This document shows, piece after piece, positions 1 to 10,068 of a DNA stretch of 64,000 nt. The translations under genes were made by a program, and so were the position numbers. The number at the start of each line of letters is the position of its first letter. The stretch's first letter is position 1. The notes beneath the pieces are model-generated. The model was not told the origin of the DNA. It ran no database searches and saw nothing but the letters and a program-made list of their open reading frames with translations. The stretch comes from Clostridiales bacterium (lineage in GTDB: Bacteria; Bacillota; Clostridia; Lachnospirales; Lachnospiraceae), in NCBI GenBank assembly GCA_019420275.1, contig JAHZHN010000002.1:37691-101690 (forward strand). Reading direction: 5' to 3'.

Positions 1-745
1 CTGCCGTCTTCTGATCAAAATCTTTCAGATAATGCTCATGGATAAATTCCAGGTACTGATCCGGATCCATATCTCCATAAAGATAAATATAGCTGTTGGA
101 TGGATGGTAATACGTTCTGTGGAAATCTAAAAATCCTTCGTAGGTAAGATCCGGCACCGCAGCCGGGTCTCCGCCGGATTCAAATCCATAAGGGGTATCT
201 GGAAGCAGTGATTTCTGAATGATTCTTGCCAGCTGCTGATCCGGAGATGAAAAAACACCTTTCATCTCATTGAATACAACACCGTTATAATGGATCGGCG
301 CATCAGCAGATTCCAGATCATAATGCCATCCTTCCTGTTTCAGGATCTCTGGTTTCTGATAAATATTCGGATAAAACACGGCATCCAGATAGACATGAAC
401 GAGATTGAAAAAATCCTTGTCGTTCTGACTTGCTACCGGATATACTGTTTTATCCGGATAAGTCATGGCATTTAAAAATGTATTTAAAGATCCCTTTACC
501 AGTTCCACAAAAGGATCTTTCATCGGAAATTCTCTGGACCCACATAATACAGAATGTTCCAGGATATGAGGAACCCCCGTATCATCTTTTGGCGGCGTCT
601 TAAATCCAATCTGAAATACTTTATTGTCATCCTGATTGGAAATCACGACCACTCTTGCTCCTGTCTTCTTATGACGGAGAAGATATCCGGTTCCGTCCAA
701 TTCTTCAATCGGTTCTTCTTTGATTACAGTATAATTTTGATTCAT
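1..745 (-). CDS. M16C family zinc metallopeptidase (presequence protease-like), N-terminal part
   Basis: The first 248 residues of an insulinase-superfamily peptidase are visible; the C-terminal part lies beyond base 1. HILEH at residues 60-64 is the inverted zinc motif HxxEH of M16 enzymes. The following SVLCGSREFPMKDPF and SLNTFLNAMTYPDKT stretches match the conserved core of M16C presequence protease-like proteins, which degrade short peptides in a closed chamber. The ATG at 745 has a good AAAGGAG site about 8 bases upstream. Family members are usually near 970 residues, so about a quarter is present. The physiological substrate cannot be told. It is followed by an independent unit (sufC side) facing the same way. 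Confidence 0.9.
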   Translation of the reverse strand, partial: MNQNYTVIKEEPIEELDGTGYLLRHKKTGARVVVISNQDDNKVFQIGFKTPPKDDTGVPHILEHSVLCGSREFPMKDPFVELVKGSLNTFLNAMTYPDKTVYPVASQNDKDFFNLVHVYLDAVFYPNIYQKPEILKQEGWHYDLESADAPIHYNGVVFNEMKGVFSSPDQQLARIIQKSLLPDTPYGFESGGDPAAVPDLTYEGFLDFHRTYYHPSNSYIYLYGDMDPDQYLEFIHEHYLKDFDQKTA

Positions 746-826
746 CCGGTTTATACTCCTTTTTCTTTTTATTATTCCAGTCTTCTTTGTTCTTATTATA
801 ACAGATAAAAGAATCTTATGTATCCG

Positions 827-858
827 AAAAGGCGCCATATAAAAAAGGCGCCTTTTTT
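827..858. terminator. bidirectional hairpin terminator
   Basis: Ten-base arms AAAAGGCGCC and GGCGCCTTTT, with A and T runs on the outer sides, lie between the SufB-like stop (866) and the M16 peptidase start (745). On the minus strand it terminates the suf unit. Confidence 0.85.
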
Positions 859-865
859 AACATGT

Positions 866-1795
866 TTATTTTAAGAATCCGTTGATGATCTGTTCTTCTG
901 CCTCTTCTTCTGTCAGGCCTAAGGTCATCAGCTTAATAATCTGCTCTCCGGCAATTTTTCCAATCGCTGCCTCATGAATCAGAGACGCATCAGAACAGTC
1001 TGCCGTAATTTCCGGAACCGCACTGATCTTCGCATCTCCCACGATGATCGCATCACATTCGGAATGTCCGCTGCACTTCGCATTTCCATGAATCTTGGAA
1101 ATAAAAATCTGACTGGAAGAATCTTTGGCTACGGATCTGGATACGATATGAGCTCCGGAATCATCCCCGTCCAGATCAACTTCAAATTCGCTTTCCGCAT
1201 ACTGTTTTCCATGGGTCATGAGACGCTCCATAACAGTAAATGTCGCTCCTTCCGCCAGTTTTGCCTTTGTCAGACGTTTGGTAGAATCCACTCCCTTAAT
1301 CTGAGCAGTATCCATTTCCATATATCCATTCTTATCGATTTCAACAATCGTCTGCGGATTCATGATCCTTTCTCCGGTTCCTTCTCCGCTTCCATAATGT
1401 TTCTCCACATAACGAACTCTTGCATTCTCTCCTATATAAAATCTGTGGATACCATCATGCTGGCTGCTCTTCTTCCCTCCGTTGTGGATTCCGCAGCCGG
1501 CCACGATCGTTACATCAGCTCCTTCTCCGATGTAAAAATCATTGTATACAACCTCTGTCAGTCCTGCTTCACTTAATACAACCGGAAGATGCACGCTTTC
1601 ATGCTTTGTTCCCGGCTTGATTTTGATATCGATTCCCGTTCCGTTATCTTTTGGGATAATATCGATATTAGCTGAACTGTGTCTTGCAATCCCCTTTCCA
1701 TTAGCTCTGATATTATAAGCGCCTGCCGGGATTTCATGAAGTCCTGATACTTCTTCCAGCAGATGCATCTGAATCGGATCGATCTTAATATCCAT
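866..1795 (-). CDS. SufB/SufD-family Fe-S cluster assembly scaffold (SmsB-like)
   Basis: A 309-residue SufB/SufD-fold protein, shorter than SufB (about 470) and SufD. The C-terminal core with CSGHSECDAIIVG (about residues 238-250), AVPEITADC and HEAAIGKIAGEQ matches the conserved beta-helix end of the family that binds SufC and holds the nascent cluster. I chose ATG 1795, preceded by GGGAGG; a longer reading to 1840 runs into sufC and lacks a ribosome site. It starts one base after the sufC stop, so the two are co-translated. No sufS, sufU or sufD lies next to it, matching the minimal two-gene SUF-like (SMS) arrangement known in archaea and strict anaerobes. Confidence 0.88.
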   Translation of the reverse strand: MDIKIDPIQMHLLEEVSGLHEIPAGAYNIRANGKGIARHSSANIDIIPKDNGTGIDIKIKPGTKHESVHLPVVLSEAGLTEVVYNDFYIGEGADVTIVAGCGIHNGGKKSSQHDGIHRFYIGENARVRYVEKHYGSGEGTGERIMNPQTIVEIDKNGYMEMDTAQIKGVDSTKRLTKAKLAEGATFTVMERLMTHGKQYAESEFEVDLDGDDSGAHIVSRSVAKDSSSQIFISKIHGNAKCSGHSECDAIIVGDAKISAVPEITADCSDASLIHEAAIGKIAGEQIIKLMTLGLTEEEAEEQIINGFLK

Positions 1796-1796
1796 G

Positions 1797-2540
1797 TTAA
1801 CATCCTCCCTTCTTCCAGCAATGACATGATTTGTCTTCATTTTCTGTATCGTTTAAAAGTTTTGGAAGGAATTCTTCTGCCTTCTCATGCTCCAGCACTT
1901 CTCCGTCCGCAATCACAACAATCTCATCTGCAATTCTTAAAATTCTTTCCTGATGAGAAATGATCAAAATAGATCCCTTAATATCTCGTCTCATCTTTTC
2001 AAATACCTGAATCAGATTCTGGAAACTCCAAAGGTCAATTCCGGCTTCCGGCTCATCAAAAATAGAAAGCTTAGTTGCTCTTGCAAGAATCGTCGCAATC
2101 TCAATTCTCTTAATCTCTCCGCCGGAAAGACTTGCATCTACTTCACGGTTTACATAATCTCTGGCGCAAAGTCCCACTTCTGATAAATACTCACAGGCCT
2201 CTGATCTGGAAATCTGATGTCCTACTGCCAGCTTGATCAGATCAAATACAGTAATCCCCTTAAAACGCACTGGCTGCTGGAATGCAAAACTGATTCCAAG
2301 ATTTGCTCTCTCTGAAATACTGAGATTTGTAATATCCTGTCCGTTCCAGATAATCTGTCCGGATGTAGGCTTTTCGATTCCTACAATAATCTTAGCCAGC
2401 GTTGACTTTCCTCCTCCATTTGGACCGGTAATGGCAATAAATTTGTCATCTTCCAGTGTCAAACTAATGTCCTTTATAATTGTTTTGTCTCTATTTTCTT
2501 CATCAGAGACGGTAAATGATATATTTTTTAACTCTAACAT
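1797..2540 (-). CDS. sufC: Fe-S cluster assembly ATPase SufC
   Basis: A 247-residue ABC-type ATPase without membrane domain. Walker A GPNGGGKST is at residues 39-47, the Q-loop FQQ at 87-89, signature LSGGE at 138-142, Walker B LSIFDEPEAG at 158-167 and the H-loop histidine at 196. These match SufC, which energises cluster building on the SufB-type scaffold encoded immediately downstream. ATG 2540 is preceded by GGAGGAAGT; a reading from 2576 has no ribosome site. The C-terminus ends in CHCWKKGGC, a cysteine-rich tail not needed in canonical SufC. Confidence 0.93.
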   Translation of the reverse strand: MLELKNISFTVSDEENRDKTIIKDISLTLEDDKFIAITGPNGGGKSTLAKIIVGIEKPTSGQIIWNGQDITNLSISERANLGISFAFQQPVRFKGITVFDLIKLAVGHQISRSEACEYLSEVGLCARDYVNREVDASLSGGEIKRIEIATILARATKLSIFDEPEAGIDLWSFQNLIQVFEKMRRDIKGSILIISHQERILRIADEIVVIADGEVLEHEKAEEFLPKLLNDTENEDKSCHCWKKGGC

Positions 2541-2590
2541 ACTTCCTCCATCTCTAGAATGATCTGCATCATTCATATATTCAATCCTTT

Positions 2591-2743
2591 TTATGCTACT
2601 ACAAATGGAACCGAAAGAAAAGGCTTTCCACCTATATTTTTCATATTTTTGTCACCGTCTTCCCATTCATCCAAATATTCCAGAATGTTTCCGATTGCCG
2701 GACAGTTCCTGTATTTCAATCCTTGCCGTTTTTTCCTTTCCAT
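2591..2743 (-). CDS. possible 50-residue leader ORF upstream of sufC
   Basis: An ATG-to-TAA frame of 50 codons, beginning [15 protein letters not shown], ends 50 bases before the sufC start. There is no clear ribosome site before the ATG, and I recognise no family. It may be a chance frame in the sufC leader. It is listed because it fills most of an otherwise empty 289-base divergent spacer. Confidence 0.25.
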   Translation of the reverse strand: MERKKRQGLKYRNCPAIGNILEYLDEWEDGDKNMKNIGGKPFLSVPFVVA

Positions 2744-2771
2744 GTTATGATTTTATCACTAATGATTATAA

Positions 2772-2803
2772 TTGCAAGAACGTACTTAAAAGAAATATAG
2801 TAC
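2772..2803 (+). promoter_or_regulatory. HxlR-gene promoter overlapped by a GTACT/AGTAC palindrome
   Basis: TTGCAA (2772-2777) and TATAGT (2796-2801), 18 bases apart, form a sigma-A-type promoter ahead of the HxlR gene. GTACT (2782-2786) and AGTAC (2799-2803) form an inverted repeat over the spacer and -10 element, the expected position for autorepression by a dimeric HxlR/YodB-type protein. AAAGGAGGTC just before the ATG is a near-consensus ribosome site. Confidence 0.6.
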
Positions 2804-2829
2804 CTAAAAAGATACTAAAGGAGGTCCCT

Positions 2830-3213
2830 ATGGAACATATTACAAAACCGATCCCCTGCTACTGCCCCGTGGAAACGACACTGGAACTGATCGGCGGAAA
2901 ATATAAATCTCTCATCCTGTGGCATCTGGTCAATCAAACCCTCCGTTTTAGCGAATTAAAACGACGGATTCCTGCTGCCACTCCGAAAATGCTGACTCAG
3001 CAGCTCCGGGAGCTGGAAGCCAGTGAACTGATCCACCGGGAGGTTTATCCTGTTGTTCCGCCCAAGGTTGAATATTCTCTGACGAAGCTGGGTAAAAGTA
3101 TCGTTCCTCTTCTTCGTTCTATGTATGACTGGGGAGATTACTATCTGGAACAAAGAGGACTCGAAAGCAGCTGCAGTATGCATGGTCTGCATACGCCAAA
3201 AGCAAAGTCCTAA
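2830..3213 (+). CDS. HxlR-family winged-helix transcriptional regulator
   Basis: A 127-residue HxlR-type regulator. The core [34 protein letters not shown] and [12 protein letters not shown] gives the expected winged helix with recognition helix and wing. It contains cysteines at residues 10 and 12 (PCYCPVE); an N-terminal cysteine in this family is often a thiol or electrophile sensor (HypR, YodB). ATG 2830 is set by a strong AAAGGAGG; an upstream in-frame ATG at 2593 would read through the promoter. It is divergent from sufC and may control it or an unlinked detoxification gene; no other target is adjacent. Confidence 0.9.
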   Translation: MEHITKPIPCYCPVETTLELIGGKYKSLILWHLVNQTLRFSELKRRIPAATPKMLTQQLRELEASELIHREVYPVVPPKVEYSLTKLGKSIVPLLRSMYDWGDYYLEQRGLESSCSMHGLHTPKAKS

Positions 3214-3214
3214 A

Positions 3215-3248
3215 AAAGAGCCAGGCTTTTGTACCTGGCTCTTTCTTT
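3215..3248. terminator. bidirectional terminator
   Basis: AAAGAGCCAGG and CCTGGCTCTTT form an 11-bp perfect stem flanked by A and T runs. It lies between the convergent HxlR gene and bglA and serves both. Confidence 0.9.
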
Positions 3249-3264
3249 AAAATTACGGTTCACT

Positions 3265-4713
<1,449 letters not shown>

Positions 4714-6606
4714 CTACTCAATTACAGATAATAATGCGTCACCCGGTTCTACTTTTTCATTTGGATATGCCAGCACATCTGTATAATTATCAGTATTAGA
4801 TACGATGACTGGTGTTACCAGTGAAAGTCCTGCTTCTTCGATCTTCTTCATATCAAATTCCAGCAGCAGGTCTCCTTTTGATATCTTCTTTCCTGCTTCT
4901 GTCTTTAATTCAAATGGCTCTCCGTTTAATTTTACCGTATCCATTCCAACATGGATCAGCAATTCTATCCCATCATCAGATTTCAGTCCGATGGCATGTT
5001 TTGTATCAAAAATACTTTCTACCGTTCCGTCAAACGGTGCATAAACCTTTCCTTCTTCTGGCTTTACTGCCACTCCTTTTCCCATCAGTTCACTGCTGAA
5101 CACTTCATCTTCTACTTCTTTTAAAGGAATCACTTCCCCCTTGATCGGAGCATAGACTTCTTTGTGTGTCTGTGCACTGCTGGCTGCACTGCTGCTCTTT
5201 TCCTGCGGCAAAGCTTCTTCCTCTTCTTCCTGTTTCGGATCATCAAATCCTACAATCTGAACCAGAATGATCGCACCTATAATAGCAATCAAGCATCCAA
5301 TCGCTTCTCCAAGGAAAGAGGTCGGATTGTCCGGATTGATTGCATTTACTGTAGTCAGCAATCCAGGAAGTCCTGCATAAGCATAATAGTAAGAATTGAA
5401 AAAGCTTGCTACAATGGCTCCGACAGCTCCCGCTGCACATCCGCATACAAACGGTTTTTTCAAACGAAGCGTAACACCATAAATTGCAGGTTCTGTAATT
5501 CCGAAAATACCTGTGATACCTGAGGAAAGAGCCACTCCCTTAAATTCTTTGTTTCTGGACTTAATGAATACTCCAAATGCTGCTGCCATCTGAGCGACAA
5601 CGGCAATCGTCTGGAATGCCTGGAAAGAATCTCTTCCGTACATATCGAAGTTCGCCAGTACCACTGGTGTAATTCCCCAGTGAACACCAAAAATAACGAT
5701 AACCTGCCATACGCCGCCGATCACAGCCGCTGCCAGTGCTGGAGCCGCATCAAACAATGTATTATATCCATTTGCGATTCCTGTTGCCAAAAGGCTGGAA
5801 AGAGGTCCGATCAAAAGAATGGTCAGCGGAACCATGATGACCAGACAGATCAGCGGTGTAAACAGTGATTTGATATTTTCATGCAGTCTCTTTTCTACAA
5901 AATGTTCCAGATAAGACAGAATCCATACAAGGAACAACGGAGGCAGAACAGAAGATGTATATGTTGTTTCTGAAAGCTTAAAGATTAAAAATTTGATTGT
6001 CTCACCATCCGCAATCCTTGCTGCCATCGCTGTCCAGTCAGGACTTACCAGGGCACAGCAGCAAAGAACTGCTATGTAAATATTACATTGAAAATGTTTA
6101 GATGCTGTAATTGCGATAAAGATCGGCAGGAATGTAAACGGTGCCCATGACATAAAACTCAGCACTTCATAAGTTCCTGTATTGGCAAAAGACGGCATTG
6201 CCAGATTGATCAAAATCAAAACACCTTGCAGCAAACCTGCTGCTGCCAGCACATAAATGAATGGAGCAAATACCGCAGACATCGTAGCGATCACTCGGTT
6301 TAAAATTCCCTGTTTTGGTTCTTCTGTCACACGGTCAGAATTGTCCAAATCCAATTCTTTGGCTACCTGAGCATAAACATCTCCTACATGGTTTCCAATA
6401 ACTACCTGGAATTGTCCTCCGTTCTCAACAACCGTAATGACTCCCGGCAGTTTTCCAACTCTTTCTTTTGCATCATCTGCTGTCTCTTTTAATACAAGTC
6501 TCAATCTAGTCGCGCATCTTGTCGCATTGATAATGTTGTCTTCTCCGCCGACTTCCCGAATAATATCACTGGCCAGCTTTGTGTAATCTCTGACTTTTGT
6601 TGCCAT
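4714..6606 (-). CDS. bglP: PTS beta-glucoside transporter, EIIBCA fusion
   Basis: A 630-residue three-domain permease in the order EIIB, EIIC, EIIA. EIIB has the phosphorylated C31 in NATRCATRLRL. EIIC spans about residues 100-455 with many hydrophobic segments and the GITEPAIYGV loop. EIIA carries the phosphohistidine H552 in LLIHVGMDTVKLNGEPF. It imports and phosphorylates beta-glucosides and, by family knowledge, phosphorylates LicT at a PRD to hold it inactive without substrate. ATG 6606 follows an AAGGGAG site; an upstream frame to 6633 is unneeded. A RAT/terminator leader precedes it. Confidence 0.95.
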   Translation of the reverse strand: MATKVRDYTKLASDIIREVGGEDNIINATRCATRLRLVLKETADDAKERVGKLPGVITVVENGGQFQVVIGNHVGDVYAQVAKELDLDNSDRVTEEPKQGILNRVIATMSAVFAPFIYVLAAAGLLQGVLILINLAMPSFANTGTYEVLSFMSWAPFTFLPIFIAITASKHFQCNIYIAVLCCCALVSPDWTAMAARIADGETIKFLIFKLSETTYTSSVLPPLFLVWILSYLEHFVEKRLHENIKSLFTPLICLVIMVPLTILLIGPLSSLLATGIANGYNTLFDAAPALAAAVIGGVWQVIVIFGVHWGITPVVLANFDMYGRDSFQAFQTIAVVAQMAAAFGVFIKSRNKEFKGVALSSGITGIFGITEPAIYGVTLRLKKPFVCGCAAGAVGAIVASFFNSYYYAYAGLPGLLTTVNAINPDNPTSFLGEAIGCLIAIIGAIILVQIVGFDDPKQEEEEEALPQEKSSSAASSAQTHKEVYAPIKGEVIPLKEVEDEVFSSELMGKGVAVKPEEGKVYAPFDGTVESIFDTKHAIGLKSDDGIELLIHVGMDTVKLNGEPFELKTEAGKKISKGDLLLEFDMKKIEEAGLSLVTPVIVSNTDNYTDVLAYPNEKVEPGDALLSVIE

Positions 6607-6708
6607 TTTTTCTCCCTTCTTTTCTTTGATCATGATGAATCGTAATCATATACTTCCTTCAATGCGCGCCATTGAGAAAATAATCAAGCGTTTTTATAAA
6701 TAAAAAAA

Positions 6709-6795
6709 CCTGAACCAATTGAGAACACGGATCTGCAAATCATAAATCTGTATTCTCAATCAGCTCAGGTATCGCCTTCTTCAGTAACAATCCTG
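6709..6795 (-). promoter_or_regulatory. LicT-type RAT antiterminator and overlapping terminator ahead of bglP
   Basis: Read on the minus strand, GGATTGTTACTG followed by GGCGATACCT (6767-6794) matches the RAT element bound by BglG/LicT proteins. Its 3' end overlaps the start of a long terminator stem, CCTGAG ... CTCAGG-type arms enclosing a TTGAGAA/TTCTCAA pairing (6709-6769), followed by a U run. Bound LicT stabilises the RAT and prevents termination before bglP. Confidence 0.92.
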
Positions 6796-6863
6796 ACTTT
6801 GAAGAAGTCCCCTTCTTCTGTCAATATTTCCTTTTTATGTAAATAATTATAATCTTTTCTAAT

Positions 6864-7721
6864 TTATTTGTCAAGGCTTTTTTTATCAGAAATTGAATTT
6901 GTAATCCTCTGAATATGAATGGTCAGATATACCAGCTCATCATCGTTGATTTCCATTCCATACTTTTCCGTAACCAGCTGTCCAATTTTAACCGCACAGC
7001 CAAAAGCCTTGCTGTACTGCTGCTTGATCATGTCAATAAAAATCGCATCATTTTGCTCCAGCAGATTTTTCTTCAGCAGCCGTCCGACAAAATATTTCAT
7101 ATGGACAACAAATCTTCCATAATCCAGCGAATCCTCATCCAGCTCAATCTGATAAGTAAGTTTTATAATCTTTAATGCTGCTTTCAGAATCTTGGTAGTG
7201 ACTTCTACTTCCGCAATATCGCCGTCTGATCTGGCATTGGCAATATGGAGAGCAATAAATCCAGCCTCATCTTCGGCCATCTTGATACCCGTTCTTTTCT
7301 CAATCAGTTCGATAGCATACTGCCCAATCGCAAATTCTTGTGGATAAAACTGTTTGATTTCCCACAGAAGTGCATTGCGAAAAACGATTCCCTTTTTGGT
7401 CCTCTCCATGGCAAATACCATATGATCTGTCAGCGTAACATAGATATTCTCATTCAAATCTGTTCCCAGCGCTGCTTTGGCATACTGGATAATATGATCT
7501 GCCAGCTTAAAATCCTCAGATGAAATCTTAGACAAAAGTTCAATGAGCCGTTTCTGTTCCTTAAATTTACTCAGCAGAAATGTTTTTTCGACCTTAGATT
7601 CATCCGCTTTCATTCCAGGCTTCATCTTAAATCCGATCCCGCTTCCCACAAGAATCAATTCATGTTTCTTCTTGTCCTGAACAAACACAACATTGTTATT
7701 CATGATTTTTTTAATAATCAT
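6864..7721 (-). CDS. licT: BglG/LicT-family transcriptional antiterminator
   Basis: A 285-residue protein with an N-terminal RNA-binding CAT domain (about 1-60, starting MIIKKIMNNNVVFVQD) and two PRD regulatory domains with conserved histidines (DHIIQYA and HMVFAME in PRD1; VVHMKYFVGRL and TIHIQRI in PRD2). It prevents termination at the RAT/terminator elements before itself and before bglP. ATG 7721 is preceded by GAGGAGAG; the frame stays open through the leader to 7880, but that stretch encodes the RAT RNA, not protein. It is expressed from the strong promoter at 7886-7914. Confidence 0.94.
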   Translation of the reverse strand: MIIKKIMNNNVVFVQDKKKHELILVGSGIGFKMKPGMKADESKVEKTFLLSKFKEQKRLIELLSKISSEDFKLADHIIQYAKAALGTDLNENIYVTLTDHMVFAMERTKKGIVFRNALLWEIKQFYPQEFAIGQYAIELIEKRTGIKMAEDEAGFIALHIANARSDGDIAEVEVTTKILKAALKIIKLTYQIELDEDSLDYGRFVVHMKYFVGRLLKKNLLEQNDAIFIDMIKQQYSKAFGCAVKIGQLVTEKYGMEINDDELVYLTIHIQRITNSISDKKSLDK

Positions 7722-7777
7722 AAAACTCTCCTCTTTTTTAAATATATAATTTTTCATATTTCTCTGAAATAAAAAAG

Positions 7778-7857
7778 ACCTAGGCTTTACAAAAAAGCAT
7801 AATAAACCTATGCCGTCTTGTAAAACCCAGGTATCGCCTTCTCCAGTAACAATCCTG
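7778..7857 (-). promoter_or_regulatory. LicT-type RAT antiterminator and terminator ahead of licT
   Basis: On the minus strand GGATTGTTACTG...GGCGATACCTGG (about 7829-7857) is a second RAT element. It overlaps a terminator whose arms TTTTACAA and TTGTAAA close a stem ending in GGTCTTTTTTATTT (7778-7830). LicT therefore also controls its own readthrough, giving positive autoregulation. Confidence 0.92.
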
Positions 7858-7885
7858 GCCGTTTCCAATCTTATTTCCACTAAAT

Positions 7886-7914
7886 TTTATACCATAATAC
7901 TGGGGAAATGTCAA
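7886..7914 (-). promoter_or_regulatory. sigma-A promoter of the licT-bglP-bglA operon
   Basis: On the minus strand TTGACA (7914-7909) and TATAAA (7891-7886) are separated by 17 bases and lie just upstream of the RAT element. Confidence 0.85.
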
Positions 7915-7949
7915 GAAATTCCAGGCATTTCCCCTATGTATACATGGTA

Positions 7950-8663
7950 TCAGCATCCCATTTTCATCATCTCCTTTTTCAGCCGTTTTATGATCTTCTT
8001 TTCCAGCCTGGAAATATAAGACTGAGAAATTCCAAGCATATCGGCAACTTCTTTCTGCGTCTTTTCCTCCCCATTTTTTTGATTGATGCCAAACCGCAGC
8101 TCAATGATCTTCTTTTCTCTGTCGGTCAGAATCGTCATGGCCTTCATCAAAAGCTTTCGGTCTACCTCATGCTCCAAATCCCGATAAATAATATCTTCAT
8201 CGGTTCCTAAGATATCTGACAAGAGCAGTTCATTTCCATCCCAGTCCACATTTAAGGGCTCATCAATCGAAACCTCCATCCGGGTCTTATTATTTCTTCT
8301 TAAATACATGAGAATTTCATTTTCAATACACCTGGATGCATAAGTAGCAAGTTTTATATTCTTTGCCGGATTAAATGTATTGATTGCTTTGATCAGCCCA
8401 ATGGTTCCGATCGAAATCAAGTCTTCCACTCCAATTCCAGTATTATCAAATTTTTTCGCGATATAGACCACAAGCCTCAAATTTCTCTCGATCAGCATCG
8501 CTCTCGCCTCAGGTTCATCTGCCGTTCCCAGCATATGGATCATTTTCTGCTCTTCCTTTGCTTCCAGCGGGGCCGGCAGAATTTCCGCTCCTCCAATATA
8601 ATGGATTTCATTTCCCCTTGCAAAAAAAGTTTTTCTGCCGTTTACCAGTTTTAATTTCAGCAC
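7950..8663 (-). CDS. sigE: sporulation RNA polymerase sigma factor SigE (pro-sigma-E)
   Basis: A 237-residue sigma-70 family factor nearly collinear with Bacillus Sig[13 protein letters not shown] at the processing site, [46 protein letters not shown] and the region 4.2 helix [20 protein letters not shown]. It directs mother-cell gene expression after the membrane-bound protease SpoIIGA removes the pro-sequence. The GTG at 8663 is preferred because GGGAGG ends 7 bases before it; an in-frame ATG at 8678 lacks a ribosome site. It starts 1 base after the spoIIGA stop, so translation is coupled. Confidence 0.95.
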   Translation of the reverse strand: MLKLKLVNGRKTFFARGNEIHYIGGAEILPAPLEAKEEQKMIHMLGTADEPEARAMLIERNLRLVVYIAKKFDNTGIGVEDLISIGTIGLIKAINTFNPAKNIKLATYASRCIENEILMYLRRNNKTRMEVSIDEPLNVDWDGNELLLSDILGTDEDIIYRDLEHEVDRKLLMKAMTILTDREKKIIELRFGINQKNGEEKTQKEVADMLGISQSYISRLEKKIIKRLKKEMMKMGC

Positions 8664-8664
8664 A

Positions 8665-9456
8665 CTACAACCTCCCATATTTCATCAGATCCGGATGAAG
8701 CAGAAGCTGGTATGCCCCCTTTTGTGACAGAGGTTCTTCAGATATTCCGATTACCCCTTTTTCCACCTGAATCTTCCCCTCTTTCCCGGAAATCAGAATA
8801 TCGTCCACCAGAATGCCTGTCATAATGCCCCGCTTTTTCCCCACAGAGTGATATGGAATCATCCGGATTCCTTTTTCATCATGTTTTTCCGTCAGATTTT
8901 TTAATGATCCCTCATAATATCTCTGCAGGACAGATGCCTCCAGTACAGATACCGGCATCCTTCCAATCGGTTCATAAAGAAAATTCCCGGTATCCGCAAA
9001 ACCGCAGACTTTGATTCTTTTTCCCCGCCAGGTAAATTCTACATCGTATAAAAAATCTTTCTGCCGCAGGGTATCCTTCCAGAACAGAAAATAAAAGCAG
9101 CACAGCCCCGCTGCAGAAAGAATTCCGCCGAGGATCCAGCTTTTCCCCGGGATGTAACGCCCGCACGCCGTCCAGATGCCCCCATACAGCGCTGCCAGAG
9201 CTGCCAGACATCCTCCAAGGTACACCCTTTTCTTCCATCTGGATCCAAAAGCAATCTGCACTGTCAGAGCAAATCCGAGCAAAAAAAAGATAATTCTGCC
9301 TGGAAATGCCATCGCCGCGCATCCTGCCAGGCTTCCGGCTGCCGATGCAGCAGCCATTCTTCGAATACGGCAATTTTGTCTGAACCCTCGGTTGATAAAT
9401 GTCAGAAGAAATCCAAGAATCATCCATTGCCGCAGAAATAGAATGATGAAAAACAT
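8665..9456 (-). CDS. spoIIGA: sigma-E processing peptidase SpoIIGA
   Basis: A 263-residue protein with about five hydrophobic segments in the first 130 residues, followed by a soluble aspartic-protease-like domain with [18 protein letters not shown]; the aspartate in DTGN is catalytic in this family. Placement right before sigE is diagnostic. It cleaves pro-SigE at the septum when signalled by SpoIIR. The N-terminus is a few residues shorter than usual and has no ribosome site at ATG 9456; in-frame residues such as FYNDS upstream look homologous but have no ATG, GTG or TTG start. Confidence 0.88.
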   Translation of the reverse strand: MFFIILFLRQWMILGFLLTFINRGFRQNCRIRRMAAASAAGSLAGCAAMAFPGRIIFFLLGFALTVQIAFGSRWKKRVYLGGCLAALAALYGGIWTACGRYIPGKSWILGGILSAAGLCCFYFLFWKDTLRQKDFLYDVEFTWRGKRIKVCGFADTGNFLYEPIGRMPVSVLEASVLQRYYEGSLKNLTEKHDEKGIRMIPYHSVGKKRGIMTGILVDDILISGKEGKIQVEKGVIGISEEPLSQKGAYQLLLHPDLMKYGRL

Positions 9457-9462
9457 ACTGTC

Positions 9463-9529
9463 ATTATAGAAAAGTAAATCAGAATTCTTTGTCAGAAAAT
9501 GTTATAGACGCATGTGTTCTTTCTACAAA
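9463..9529 (-). promoter_or_regulatory. candidate Spo0A-controlled spoIIG promoter
   Basis: On the minus strand TATAAT (9468-9463) is preceded by CTGACA 21 bases upstream, the abnormally long spacing known for the Bacillus spoIIG promoter. TTTGTAGAAAG (9529-9519) differs at one core base from the 0A box TTTGTCGAAAA. The -10 lies only 7 bases before the annotated ATG, which leaves almost no leader. Confidence 0.45.
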
Positions 9530-9582
9530 TTTTGCGTCACATCTGCTACAATGATGAAAAAAGCAAAAAGGAGCATTCAACT

Positions 9583-10068
9583 ATGGAACATGTAGTACAT
9601 CAGATTCCCCCAATCTTTAATCATCAGTCCAAAATTCTGATCCTTGGTTCTTTTCCTTCTGTAAAGTCCAGGGAAGCCAGATTTTTTTACCACCATCCTC
9701 AGAATCGTTTCTGGAAAGTTCTTGCCGCTCTGACCGAAGATTCTCTTCCGGAAACCATTGAGGATAAGAAAATTTTCCTTTTAAAACATCATATTGCGCT
9801 TTGGGACGTTATCGCATCCTGTGACATACAGGGTTCCAGCGACAGCAGCATCAAAAACGCAGTGCCTAATGATTTTTCCGGCATATTAAAAGCGGCACCA
9901 ATCCGTCAGATATACACCAACGGCGGTACCGCCTATCAACTTTATAAAAAATATTGTGAGCCAAAAACCGGCTGTCCGGCCATCCGGCTTCCTTCCACCA
10001 GTCCGGCCAACGCCTCATACTCTTTAAAACGGCTTCTGGAGGCCTGGAAAATCATTTTGCCGCTCTAA
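9583..10068 (+). CDS. uracil-DNA glycosylase superfamily protein (hypoxanthine/deoxyinosine glycosylase type)
   Basis: A 161-residue UDG-fold protein. ILILGSFPSVKSREARFFY and HHPQNRFWKVL (about residues 20-49) match the motif-1 region of the family-6 DNA-deoxyinosine (hypoxanthine) glycosylases, and RLPSTSPANAS near residue 140 is the second conserved loop. It would remove deaminated purines from DNA in base excision repair. The start at 9583 follows AAAAGGAG. Its end overlaps the convergent MBL gene by 4 bases. It neighbours nfo, an AP endonuclease that would process its product. The substrate base is family inference. Confidence 0.85.
   Translation: MEHVVHQIPPIFNHQSKILILGSFPSVKSREARFFYHHPQNRFWKVLAALTEDSLPETIEDKKIFLLKHHIALWDVIASCDIQGSSDSSIKNAVPNDFSGILKAAPIRQIYTNGGTAYQLYKKYCEPKTGCPAIRLPSTSPANASYSLKRLLEAWKIILPL

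Noticed and set aside
7722..7880. N-terminal extension of LicT through the leader
   Set aside because: The stretch is the RAT/terminator RNA; the ATG at 7721 has the ribosome site and gives the usual N-terminus.
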